Source: Epichloe hybrida (Eukaryota > Ascomycota > Sordariomycetes > Hypocreales > Clavicipitaceae). Taken from it: a stretch of 64,000 bases of DNA. Numbering within the stretch: the first letter of the stretch is position 1; every line of letters begins with the position of its first letter. Below the pieces are notes generated by a model. That model saw only the letters and a program-made list of their open reading frames with translations. It was not told the origin of the DNA and did not search any database. Position numbers and translations under genes: made by a program. Positions 22,142 to 32,250 of this stretch are shown piece after piece. The stretch spans positions 1,054,001 through 1,118,000 of the forward strand of contig JAFEKR010000015.1 in assembly GCA_019022495.1 (NCBI GenBank). Direction: 5' to 3'.

Positions 22142-24472
22142 GGTGATGTTGTGTAGTTGTTGCGTAAGGAACGGAGGGGGCAATCGAGAATAGAGATGGG
22201 AGGGGAAAAGGCAATAAAATAAGTGGCCGGCATGGTCTTCTTTTTAAATCCAGGTTCCTGCACCATTTCCTCGGGAAACTTCAGTCCCGTCCTGGTGGGT
22301 TGTCCAGATGCCTCACATTGTTACCTGCATCGTCGGTTTCCTACCATGATGTCTTCGAAATGAGACCCCCCCACAATTCTCATGGTGAAGAGCTGAGGAC
22401 GATAAATTCTCTGCGATTAGCTCTGCGTACTAAACTAGTTTCAACCGCGCCAAACTAGACACATTCTCCATCACCAAGCCATCATCAAGGCCATCACCAA
22501 AGCCAACGAACAGCGTGCCAACTAGGTTTCCCTCGTTCTTCATTCTTGTTCCTCGGAGCCCCTTGACATCATACGAGGTTGTTGACAGCCGTGCCTTCAA
22601 CAACAACAAGATGGCATAGGAGAGGGGGTGTTTACACTGATACGCAAGGGAGATGGTATAATTTATCCAACCTACGCCTTGTGACGAGAGTGAAAAAATA
22701 TTGACCAGGAGCGCCAATTGGCTCATGCGGTCGGGCGGCTTGTTTGCGGGCGTCGCCCATCGGCTCGGCCGGTAGATCGGCTGAAAAAAGCAGCCGCTGG
22801 GCGAATATGGTACGACGAGGTGGAGAGAACGCCACTTGCTCACGAGCTCGGCACCGGGGATGCTCCGTTCGAGCTCAAACAATAGAGAAAGCATGGACAC
22901 GGGACAAGACACGGATCCTGCGCTGGCTCAGGCAGGGGTGAGATGTAAGATTGCTCTGCGCGGGACTTTCAGCCACTAATTGGCCCATGAGGGAAATTTC
23001 AACAAGGGTCATGCCAGCATTGTCTCAGTCGCTTGAATTGCGCTTTTGGCGAGAAAAAAAAAAAAAAAAGCAAGCGTGCATTGCGTAGCCGAATCGTCAT
23101 TCTTCCGGCAATGGCTTGAAGAAAAAAAACCGGGCTAGCTCTAGCTCCCACACTAAGGCGATTCCAAATATCCGTAGCTCTGTGCCGGCTTGAGTACTAA
23201 CACATCATGGTCTTGCCGTCTTGCGTCCGTGAAGATGATGTGCTCATTAGCAGAAAGAAACGTTGCGCGCCGACGTAATGCAACGGGCATGCTATGATGA
23301 TGCCCGATGATGCCTCACTTTTTCAGTTCCATGAAAAGTGGTTCGGCTAGGTTCCTAGCACCGGCATCCTCTTTTGCGTCACTTTTTTTTTCATTTCTCC
23401 CGAGCGTTCGTCGTCATGGTTGATGGAAATACAGAGTTGCGACTAAATGAATCACTGTACTCCACGAGGAGCAGCGACCGGACTAGCAAAACCGTCTCGT
23501 GTCCATGAGGTCATGGAGACACGTCGTTTGGCATGTTGATGATCCAGAGGATCAGGCAGGCAGATGCAGACAGCATCGAAGTGATCCAAGATTGACTTTG
23601 AAAGAGAAAAAGGAAAATAGGCCTCATCAGGGCCATCTGGTAGGTGCAGATTTCATGGGCCGTTGCGATCCGATGAGGCTGACGACGGAAATTACGTACC
23701 ATGAACGAACTAGATGGAGGGGTGCTCTTACTTAGCTGCATTTGGACAAAGTCGCGAAAGGGACATTGGCATTTTGTCTCCATCTTCATAGCATCCTTTT
23801 CGTATGCAAGCGTTTATTTTTATTTTTGCCTACCTTGTTCTTTTCTCACCCGCGACGTTGCTGCTGTGATCGGCCTTTTGCTATCACCCACTGGGCGGGC
23901 GGTTTAGTGGCTCTGCAAGATGTACAGGCAGATCTCGGCTGATTGAGAATCTTTTCTCCGTTTTCTCCGTTATACCTCGATTGGATGAATGACTTCACAT
24001 GTCACGAGGCTCCCGAAGCATTGCTGCGAGACAGCAACGCGCCTTGCGCCTTGCGCCTGCGCTGACCAGGCCGGGGTTGGAGCCTGGCGTCGTCAAAAAT
24101 GGAAGACGTCAATTTCGAAGCTCATCGTTTCCCCACTTTCATCTGCCTCGGGCTGGGTTGGCAGTCATCCTTTCGTCCTGGCCCTGGCACTGCGACGGCA
24201 AGTCACTGCGGACGCCCGCAATTTACAGATGGGCTTCGATCAAGACGCCATCATCAATTGTCGGAGGAAAAATCATCGATAAGCCGAAGACCCCTGGATG
24301 ATATCCCAGCGACGTGGTGCGACAGGCAGGCCTCGCTTCGATTTGCTCTCGGGAGAGATTTGTCGCACGCTCATAGGGCTCGAGGCTAAAATCTCTGATA
24401 TCAACCGATTGGCGACTGTGCCTCAGTAGCTTGATAGTTAGTACGGAGTAGCCACTCCGTACAAGTGACGAT
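22142..24472. other. 2.3-kb intergenic region
   Basis: Contains homopolymer A/T runs (for example around 23,050) and scattered short frames. The open frame 22430-22912 minus has no recognisable features. No RNA gene or repeat identified. Confidence 0.5.
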
Positions 24473-25603
24473 ATGCAATTTCCGTCACCTTCGGCGTCGT
24501 TGTCGCCACCACGCTTCCAGGTCGCTAGCGGTGCGGAGCAATGGGCGGATTTGATACGAACCGTCTCACGGCCGGTCCTAGTACATCTCAATGCGGATAC
24601 AACATGGCTCCTTCAATTGCCGTATCCACCAAATGCGAATGTGCCCCCGGGCCGTTCGCGATTTAACATCCTCATCGACCCATGGCTGCAGGGACCTCAG
24701 TCCGACGTCCATTCGCTATTCAGCACGCAGTGGCACGTTGTCGCCCCCCGTGTTGCAACGATCAACAGCCTGAATCAAGTCCTTCGAGACATTGAAAGCA
24801 GTCCCACTGGCGCTACAGTCAACGGCCACGGTAAACTGCCAGGGACAGACTCATCTCCGCCGTACCGACCGCAAACGGTGTCGGAACCTTCAACGCATGA
24901 CTCGTCCGTGTCTATGATCGACGCGGTAATCATTTCCCACCAGTTCACTGACCATTGTCATCAAAACACGCTGCTTGAGCTTCCCGTCTCAACACCCGTG
25001 TATGCTTCAGACGTCGCGGCTGACCTGGTACGAAGCTGGAACCATTTCGATCAAGTCATCACCACACCCGCCCTAGGCGCGGGCGTCGAATGGTCAAGGT
25101 TGACTGTCGGTCCATTGCCAGACTGGCTCGCCATTGGTCGGGTCATCACACCCGGAAATGCGCTGTATTATCATGCAGCTTCACTCATCGCATTCAATCT
25201 TGGCCGAGGTGATGGGGGCGAAGCCATCATCTATTCCCCCCTCGGTATTGAGAGCAAAGATTTGGCAGGCATCGAATCGTCAGGCCTCAAGACCCTAGCT
25301 CTTCTGCACGGCCTCGACGACGTGCGTATCTGGATGACGAAGCAGCTCAACCTTGGCGCGTTGAACGGTATCAAAGCCGCCAAGGTCTGCAAAGCCAAGT
25401 TCTGGGTAGCGACTCATGATGAAGTGAAAAAGGGGGGCGGATTCATCGCTCCTCTATTACAACGAACTAGGTACTCCTTCAAAGAGGCTGTGAAGCATGA
25501 GGAAGAGCTGCTCAAACAATCAGCAAGTGAAGCTTCGCCATCCTATCAGTTTTTGGAACTCGCATCGGGGGACGGTGCTGTGCTGCTTATCTTGGCTTTC
25601 TGA
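24473..25603 (+). CDS. Metallo-beta-lactamase-fold protein
   Basis: Uninterrupted 376-codon frame. After an N-terminal strand pair (VLVHLNADTTWLLQLP), the segment FNILIDPWLQG (64-74) is the typical first metal-side strand and Asp of MBL-fold proteins. SHQFTDHCHQ (155-164) is a variant of the HxHxDH metal motif in which the first His pair is HQFTDH. Later strands VYASDVAADLV and EAIIYSPLGIES follow the fold. It belongs to a fungal group of MBL-like proteins without assigned substrate, so hydrolase activity is inferred. The ATG at 24473 follows ~40 bp after a stop-rich leader; no intron signals interrupt the frame. Confidence 0.75.
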   Translation: MQFPSPSASLSPPRFQVASGAEQWADLIRTVSRPVLVHLNADTTWLLQLPYPPNANVPPGRSRFNILIDPWLQGPQSDVHSLFSTQWHVVAPRVATINSLNQVLRDIESSPTGATVNGHGKLPGTDSSPPYRPQTVSEPSTHDSSVSMIDAVIISHQFTDHCHQNTLLELPVSTPVYASDVAADLVRSWNHFDQVITTPALGAGVEWSRLTVGPLPDWLAIGRVITPGNALYYHAASLIAFNLGRGDGGEAIIYSPLGIESKDLAGIESSGLKTLALLHGLDDVRIWMTKQLNLGALNGIKAAKVCKAKFWVATHDEVKKGGGFIAPLLQRTRYSFKEAVKHEEELLKQSASEASPSYQFLELASGDGAVLLILAF

Positions 25604-26753
25604 CGGACTTTTGAGATGTCGTCGACTTTTTTCTGGTAGTCGGCTATACTGAGCATGGTGGCTGGCCGGTGGTCAGGTGGTGAAGTGGAAAAGTTTGGAC
25701 TGAGGTTCGTGAGGATGTGAGGGGAGGGGATGGTGACCAAGTCGGCTGTTGTGCTGAGTCATCGCGGCCAAAATTCTTGTGTTTTCAGCAAGAAGGCGAG
25801 TTTTCTTTCGCTCTAACGGGGTTTTTATCGTTGCCTTTCTTCAAGAGATACCACTTTTCGTTGACAGTCCCGCGCTCTTCTTGGCAAGGTCATCCTTTTT
25901 GTACATGCTGCAGATGCCCGGAGAAATGGCGGGCTGGCCTGGTGCGCGTGAACAAAGAACGGATATCAGTTTATCCGACGTCATGCAATTCACCCTCTCG
26001 CAAACTATTTTCGAAACACCTGGAATGATGCCTCCGTTTCTCAAGCCACGACTTCGCGCTTCTCGAATAGCGACATTGCAGTACAATCGCGTCATTCAAT
26101 GAGAGTGTTCCATGATGCGAAGGCGGAATTCATCACGTTGAATACAAGGGGGTCTCTCGAAACGCAAAAATTCGACATACCTATTGGCAACCCACTTCAG
26201 GTTTATATCATATTCTACAAAAATTTGGTCTTGCTATGGAATCTGCTGTTACTAAATAGACTGGCACATGTCTTACTTTGGATCCCAGAAATATTCCACT
26301 AATATTCTACCATGACATCCTGCATTTTGCGCATGGTGCGTGAACCTATTCTGCATCACTGGCCACGCTAACAAGACCTTTCTTAAGCTATGGTGTCACA
26401 TCCAAGGATCATCGTGCAACAAGACCTTCCACGACAGAACCCAACGAACATAAGCCCTGCAACTCTCTGGCTAAGGGAGCGTCGCACTCTATGGCCTTGG
26501 ATGGCACAGCCGACCGTGGGTTCTATGCCCGAAGTAGCTTCCAAGTACACAACCTAAGTGGATAACAGACAATTTCCATGAATCCGGACGAGAGAGCCAC
26601 GAAAGACTAAAGGGAGCAATCGAACTCTTGCGAGATATGTAGCCCGCAGACTGGACATATCTGTGAATCCATACTAGAAACAAAAGAAACCCGAGGACTG
26701 CGTGTGATATAGTCGGCCAAATGCCAGCTACTACCGAATAAAAAGACCCTTCA
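25604..26753. other. Intergenic region between MBL-fold and Fic genes
   Basis: Two convergent genes flank 1.15 kb. It has short frames only and nothing recognisable. Confidence 0.5.
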
Positions 26754-27200
26754 CTACTCGTCCGCATCCTTGATCTCTTTGCTAACATCTCCTAGTGGGT
26801 GAGCGACAGTAGAGTAGTAATTCCCAAGGTCTTCTGACGTCCACCGGCCTGCGGCGACTAGAACATGCGCATTTGCAAGGTTTTCATTGAATTCTGCGCC
26901 ATTGCTAGCCATTGGCTTTTCCTGTAGCTGGTACCCGTTCATCTTTAAGAACATGTCTGCGCAGAAAAGGCCGGTTCGTTTATTGCCATCTTGGTATGGG
27001 TGGTTGAGAATTACTTTCTGTGCGAGGATCCCGGCTAACTGAAATAAGTCGGTTTGACCGTAGTATTTGTTATTGATTGGTGAGTCAACGGCGGAGTCTA
27101 GCATAGTTGGCTGGGTCGGTAATGATTTGGCAATATGCAGCGTGTATAACCTTTTGACTTGAGCAGCTGTGAGAAAACGGTAGCAGGGATTCGCAGCCAT
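26754..27200 (-). CDS. Fic/Doc-family protein (Doc-like, single domain)
   Basis: 148 aa, intron-free. N-terminal FLTAAQVKRLYTLHI (9-23) matches the first helix of Doc (death-on-curing) proteins. The catalytic loop is HPYQDGNKRTG (67-77), that is HPxxDGNKR. The Lys after GN is the Doc-type variant; adenylylating Fic enzymes have G-N-G-R. In bacteria Doc phosphorylates EF-Tu and pairs with an antitoxin. Here there is no adjacent antitoxin-like ORF, and an inhibitory (S/T)xxxE(G/N) helix was not found. Doc-like genes occur sporadically in filamentous fungi, and a bacterial origin is inferred. Cellular role unknown. Confidence 0.85.
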   Translation of the reverse strand: MAANPCYRFLTAAQVKRLYTLHIAKSLPTQPTMLDSAVDSPINNKYYGQTDLFQLAGILAQKVILNHPYQDGNKRTGLFCADMFLKMNGYQLQEKPMASNGAEFNENLANAHVLVAAGRWTSEDLGNYYSTVAHPLGDVSKEIKDADE

Positions 27201-28680
27201 GTTGTAAGGATGGAGCCAACAAAAAGTTGACGGTCGGATACAGATGGTGGTCTGAGAGGGGGTATCGGCCTTTTTATAGACGGCGGGACGAGAACGCTTG
27301 CGTGGTACAGGGGTTCGGCGGTTGGGCGATTAGGGTGGGAAGCCAAGGCATATCTTTATACACCAGGTGCCTTCCGATGTTGCAGATTCCCAAGCTACAA
27401 TTGACCCAAGCATCTGCATTGCGTCCAAATATTGTACCTACTCGACGAAATGTTCGGCTCAGAGAAACCCTGGACAGTCATCACACGCAGTGAGTGAGAA
27501 ACATCGGACGCAGCGTACCTAGGTACCGGGTGTAAGTTCGCACGCAACTGCAAGAGATTCCACCAACATGCAGCTGGTGCGTGTCTTCGGGGTAGAGGTT
27601 CAGAAATTCATCCGAGGTATATTGACCGGCAATCATCTGGTATCTTTCGGCGCACAAGAGGTACTTATACCTATGGCCTTAGCTGAATGCGCCGGGCCTC
27701 AGCAAAAATACTGCGCTGTCGCCACAGGCCACTGCGTCCTGCGAGATAAGAATTAAGATGCTCAAAAGAACGCCCGATACTATAAAACAGATACTGCATG
27801 CGTGAACAATTGACGATTCGAAGTCCTGAGCGGGGGAAATGTGCACAATGCTGGGGAGGAAGGACGTTGCTGTTGCCCGTTGAGCCAGAGAAGCCAGAGA
27901 AGCCAGACCGGCAGCCGCAAAAGATACCTGGAAAACCGTCCTAGCTGTTAAGGGCTTATCTTGTCTCTTCAATCAAAGTCGCATGATAGAGAAACTTCAA
28001 TAGATGGCATGCTTCAAAGAAACTGGAAAAACAGGAGCCATCGCTGGACATCCCATAAAAAATATGTCTGCCCGCACTTAGAGCTCCCGAAGCAGACGCC
28101 CTCATATTGTTAGCACGGGAGGCTAAGTGTGCCAGAGTGCTAATCATCGGGTGATTGAGAAGGAGAATAATTAATCTTATATACCTTGATCTTGATCGTG
28201 TTCTCGTCCTGGCAGGTGGGGAGGTGGTCTCTGTGTACAGCGTCACGTCTGCTCTTTCCTTGGATGATGGCACCAGGCGGCATCACCAGCCGCGCACGCT
28301 CGCATTGCACGTGACAAGAGATCCCTTGACAAGACGGGCTCATACGAAAGGGCAGTGCGGTGCAGCTTGATACGACGGGAGGGTAGAAGTTGCGCAATAT
28401 GGGTTGGGACCGAACCTTGACACTGTTCTCCTCTTCGTGAACTAATGAGCTAGAAGACGGCTTTGATCAGTACGCTTCACCCCTTTCAAAGATTTGTGAG
28501 TCCCAATTCCGTTCTATCATGAACTGGATGACGCGAGCCGGCGTCGGCCTCTGAAGGCGTCACATAGATTGAGTTTACTAAAACAGCCTCATAGGCGGGC
28601 GAAAGGCTTCCTTAGCTTCTTCATACGCTCATGAATTTAAGTTTAATCACTGCTTCGCACATTTCCACGTGACCGATACG
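27201..28680. other. Intergenic region with an unresolved minus-strand candidate
   Basis: Minus-strand frames at 27,956-28,156 (ATG-started, containing SASGALSAGRHIFYGM) and 27,679-27,972 (Ala-rich, with a hydrophobic segment) could be exons of a small spliced gene. I could not find a convincing join and recognise no family. The rest shows nothing specific. Confidence 0.3.
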
Positions 28681-28683
28681 GGC

Positions 28684-28690
28684 TATAAAA
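28684..28690 (+). promoter_or_regulatory. TATA box of the snoRNA transcription unit
   Basis: TATAAAA, followed by a CT-rich tract (28,705-28,728), lies ~80 bp upstream of the first snoRNA. This fits a Pol II promoter for a non-coding host transcript. Confidence 0.45.
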
Positions 28691-28762
28691 GCGGCAAAAT
28701 CCCCCTTCCTTTCCTTTTTTTTTTCTCATTCACTACACGCCTTGCTCGTGCCAGCAGTGTAA

Positions 28763-28840
28763 GAACGATGATGAAGCATTTTTGAATTGCTCGCTTTTGA
28801 CCTTGAGGAAGTCAAAAAATGCCGCATATGCTCTGAGTTT
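28763..28840 (+). ncRNA. Box C/D snoRNA, copy 1
   Basis: Box C ATGATGA (28768-28774) and box D CTGA (28833-28836) are enclosed by the short terminal stem GAAC/GTTT. Length is ~78 nt, typical of C/D snoRNAs. An in-line GTAAGA just upstream could be a 5' splice site of a host intron. The segment AAGCATTTTTGAATTGCTCG next to box C is identical to copy 2, whereas the region before box D has diverged, suggesting partly different guide elements. Target not assigned. Confidence 0.65.
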
Positions 28841-28890
28841 AATCATTTTCATTCCCTTCTATTCTTTTTTTTCCCGTGCCAGAATAATGG

Positions 28891-28966
28891 GAACGATGAT
28901 GAAGCATTTTTGAATTGCTCGCCTTTGATCCAAGGTGGTCAAAAATGCAGCATAGGCTCTGAGTTC
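28891..28966 (+). ncRNA. Box C/D snoRNA, copy 2
   Basis: Box C ATGATGA (28896-28902), box D CTGA (28959-28962), and perfect terminal stem GAAC (28891-28894) with GTTC (28963-28966). It is 51 bp downstream of copy 1, in the same orientation, and shares the box-C-proximal half. It forms a tandem pair, probably processed from one transcript. Confidence 0.68.
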
Positions 28967-30183
28967 AATCAATCTCATCCCCCTTTCGTCTCTCTGCATA
29001 TCACTGGTACACCAAGTGGTGATGGCTGATGGATGGCAAGGCAGCGTGGTCTGTCGCATATTGTTTCCAGTTTCGATCATACGCTCATACATGTCTTATC
29101 TCTCGAAACTTAAAAGACAAGCGAAAACTCTTGTTTGGTTGCCTCTTTCACCTCCATTTCTTTTGTTTTTGTGGCTGCCTATGTGGTTCCCTTCGCACCT
29201 GATACGTGGGTGCAGAAATGACTGAATGTGTTATATAGAATGCGTGAGATCAGTGAGCAACTTAGCACAGTGGATTGATTCAAATGAGGTTCCGTTGATC
29301 ATTGTTTCTCCCTGCTTCTAAAAATCCCCTTGTGTCTGCTAACTCCCCTGTTTTCTGCTCTCTTGATGCCAACCCTTAAAGCCAGGGGATAGCGGGCCCC
29401 AACTTCGCTAAGTACTAAAAATATTTTCAAACATCCTTTGATTAAGCTTAAATTAAACCTTTATAAAGCTTACTATATTACACTACGTGTTCGCTAAATA
29501 GCCACCAAACCTTAAGAAAAGTCTATGGCCAGTCTAATACCCACTGATTAATTGACTCGATAACTCGCTAACTCCATAATCCCCTGGCTCCCTGACTGAA
29601 TCGCGCTGCTAATAGAGTGAGTTGATAATGTTGGTTGAAGGAATCTTGAAAAGTTAGTCAATGTTCACTTGGCTAGGCATAGTCAGCATCTATTTTGTAG
29701 AAACAAACCATAGCAATAAAAAAAACCTAAAAACATGAACTAATTGAAGGAAAATGCTAAGATCCTCTCCTAAGGAGGCAAAATCTTGATTTTAAGGTTT
29801 GACAGTGCTCAATGGCGTTTTCCACAACAATGTACTTTGCTGACTAACCTTTGTCTTGGTGACAAGCATAGAGCAAAGTTTGCTTGAATAAAATTTTATG
29901 TTATATCTAAAAGAGCATCTTCGCTAGAGAAAGCAAGAACCCTTCTCATTCTTCTCTCGATCCGCCTTTATCGCACAATCACATTTAAAAAAAATCAATA
30001 CCTGCACCACTCACGCAAACAATCTCAGTGGTCTTCCTTGCATTCCATAAGGGCCATCTCCCCCCTTGTCAACGAAACTGACCACGACAAGTCTCAACGA
30101 TTCAAAAAACGGCCTAAGAAAAATTGACTTGGCAAATACTTTGTTCACAACAGCACTAGCCAGACATCTTGTATCTCAAAATC
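28967..30183. other. Intergenic region with an AT-rich relic patch
   Basis: Around 29,400-29,900 the composition becomes AT-rich and mildly CpA-poor, suggesting an old repeat fragment. No terminal repeats or proteins seen. Confidence 0.4.
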
Positions 30184-30534
30184 ATGGGTGTCACTTGTTT
30201 TCTTGGAGGGGTTGCCTACTCAGTCGCCGCCTTCAAAATCTTGGAAAAATACGTCCCGTCAATGCCAGAAGCTCCTGCATCGTTCGGTTCTTTGGCAACA
30301 TTTGGTTACTACGCCTCTCATCCTGGCACTTGGTTGGCGTATTGCGTCCTAATGGGATGCGATATTACGAAATGGGCGTTAATTTGCATTGAGGACCGGA
30401 GATGGACAGAGTATGACTTGCGGCGCCTCCTTGTATTTTCTCCTATCTTGTGGTTATATGCAATTGGCTACCCGAATTGGAAGAGGTTTTTCTGCGGGTT
30501 TTGTACCGAACTACTATGCCGCGGCCTTGAGTGA
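30184..30534 (+). CDS. Hypothetical small membrane protein
   Basis: 116-codon ATG-started frame. A hydrophobic N-terminus (MGVTCFLGGVAYSVAAF) and three further hydrophobic stretches, with many Trp/Tyr/Cys, suggest a small membrane protein of two to four segments. I recognise no family. A 3' intron could extend it, because a second frame stays open to 30,652. The 5' flank has a CT-rich leader. Real expression is uncertain. Confidence 0.4.
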   Translation: MGVTCFLGGVAYSVAAFKILEKYVPSMPEAPASFGSLATFGYYASHPGTWLAYCVLMGCDITKWALICIEDRRWTEYDLRRLLVFSPILWLYAIGYPNWKRFFCGFCTELLCRGLE

Positions 30535-31063
30535 TATGCACCATTCCGCCAATATCTCTTTCGGCGTTTTCCATCCACAGGTCGATCAGAGCTGGCGCTG
30601 TGAGCAAGCAGGAGCTTGCGACAAAGTTTTAATCATTGGCTCGTCTACGTAGCTTGGGCAGGTTCCTGCCTCGGTAGTGGCCCGTGTGGAATGATGCAGG
30701 CGATATCAAAGTATGGGAAGAAGAGAAGGTGATGATTTGCTATCTAGAAAATCTAACAGAGGGAAAAAGGAATCTCATCACAAGCTTTGAATCTATTAAC
30801 AGAGTAATTCAAGGTCTTCAAACGAAGCCTTCGATGAATTGCGAGAACAAGCAAGATGCGTGAATCTGCATTAACAAACGAAGAAAGGATGAAGAGGGTA
30901 GTGCCTCAGATTTAAGGCCACGATGTGGGGCTGCGTCCACCCGCGTTCGCTTGTCAAGATGGAAAGTGCGCAGAGCAGGAAGGTATGGAAGGAAGGCGAC
31001 TCATATTTATGCTCTCTTCAGACTCTTCTCGCAATCTTAATCCTTTTCCCTCCTTCACTCGTG
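30535..31063. other. Intergenic region
   Basis: No gene, RNA or repeat recognised. Confidence 0.5.
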
Positions 31064-31142
31064 TTGAGCATATATGCTCATTTGACCGCAGCTACATTAG
31101 GCCGTTTGACCTAGCTGCGATCAAATGAGCATATATGCTCAA
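31064..31142. repeat. 79-bp inverted repeat with 31-bp arms
   Basis: Arms 31064-31094 and 31112-31142 are reverse complements with one mismatch and a 17-bp loop. Each arm contains its own 16-bp palindrome TGAGCATATATGCTCA. It could be a tiny MITE, a cruciform-forming site or a regulatory hairpin; no target duplication or gene link was identified. Confidence 0.75.
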
Positions 31143-31506
31143 TAAAATCGCCTCCAATTTTTTTGGCAACTTTACTCCTGTTTTTTTTTTACCGCCGTTT
31201 TTTTTTTCCTTTAAGAAAAAAAACCAGGTGTAAGGCCTCATAACTTCCGTCTTTTCTAACGCTCTGCTGACATTAGGGGAATAGACTCTGGCAATCAGTT
31301 GGGAGTACGTCCTGACCAACTGGCGGGCAGGCCATTGTTAGGTGGTCTGCGTTTGGGGCGGCGATTTGGGCGTTCACGCCGGAGCAGCGACAGACCGTGA
31401 AAACGGCTCTGAAGCTTGCAATGGATCACGAGCCGTTTTGCTTAACGCAGCCATTCACAATGGCCCTGACAGTTGGGATGACGGAACGGAAACCACGACA
31501 AACCCC

Positions 31507-32250
31507 GGTACCCTCGCCTTGGTCCAGCCGGGGACCACGACAGCTCCGACACCCTCGCCTTGGTCCAGTGGAGGACCCCCCCCTCAAGCAATGTATGGTC
31601 CTTCCTGGACCGGGCCCGGTACCCTCGCCTTGGTCCAGCCGGGGACCACGACCGCTCCGGCACCCTCGCCTTGGTCCAGTCAAGGACCCCCTCAAGCAAT
31701 GTATGGTTCTTCCTGGACCGGGCCAGGTACCCTCGCCTTGGTCCAGCCGAGGACCCCCCCTCAAGCAATGTATGGTCGGCCCGGCACCCTCGCCTTGGTC
31801 CAGCCGAGGACCCCCCTCAAGCAATGTATGGTCCTTCCTGGACCGGGCCCGGTACCCTCGCCTTGGTCCAGCCGGGGACCACGACCGCTCCGGCACCCTC
31901 GCCTTGGTCCAGTCAAGGACCCCCTCAAGCAATGTATGGTTCTTCCTGGACCGGGCCAGGTACCCTCGCCTTGGTCCAGCCGAGGACCCCCCCTCAAGCA
32001 ATGTATGGTCCTTCCTGGGCCGGGCCCGGTACCCTCGCCTTGGTCCAGCCGAGGACCCCCCTCAAGCAATGTATGGTCGGCCCGGTACCCTCGCCTTGGT
32101 CCAGTCGAGGACCCCCCTCGAGCAATGTATGGTCCTTCCTGGGCCGGGCCCGGTACCCTCGCCTTGGTCCAGCCGAGGACGCCCCCTCAAGCAATGTATG
32201 GTCCTGTCGAGGAACCCCCTCGAGCAATCTATGGTCCTTCCTGGTCCAGT
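31507..32250. repeat. GC-rich minisatellite with variable-length units
   Basis: About ten units begin GGTACCCTCGCCTTGGTCCA and end near CAATGTATGGTC with or without CTTCCTGG..GGGCC. Unit lengths are about 41, 56-57 and 67-69 bp, combined in a higher-order order in which a ~108-bp block recurs. C-run length (5 to 8) differs between units. All three plus frames and parts of the minus strand are stop-free for long stretches (328, 290 and 261 codons on plus), giving Gly/Pro/Trp-rich repeats. Neither of the two longest plus frames starts with ATG at its upstream end, so coding is unproven. Confidence 0.8.

Noticed and set aside
22430..22912. 160-codon minus-strand frame
   Set aside because: No recognisable features and located between genes in a region with no splice-supported model.
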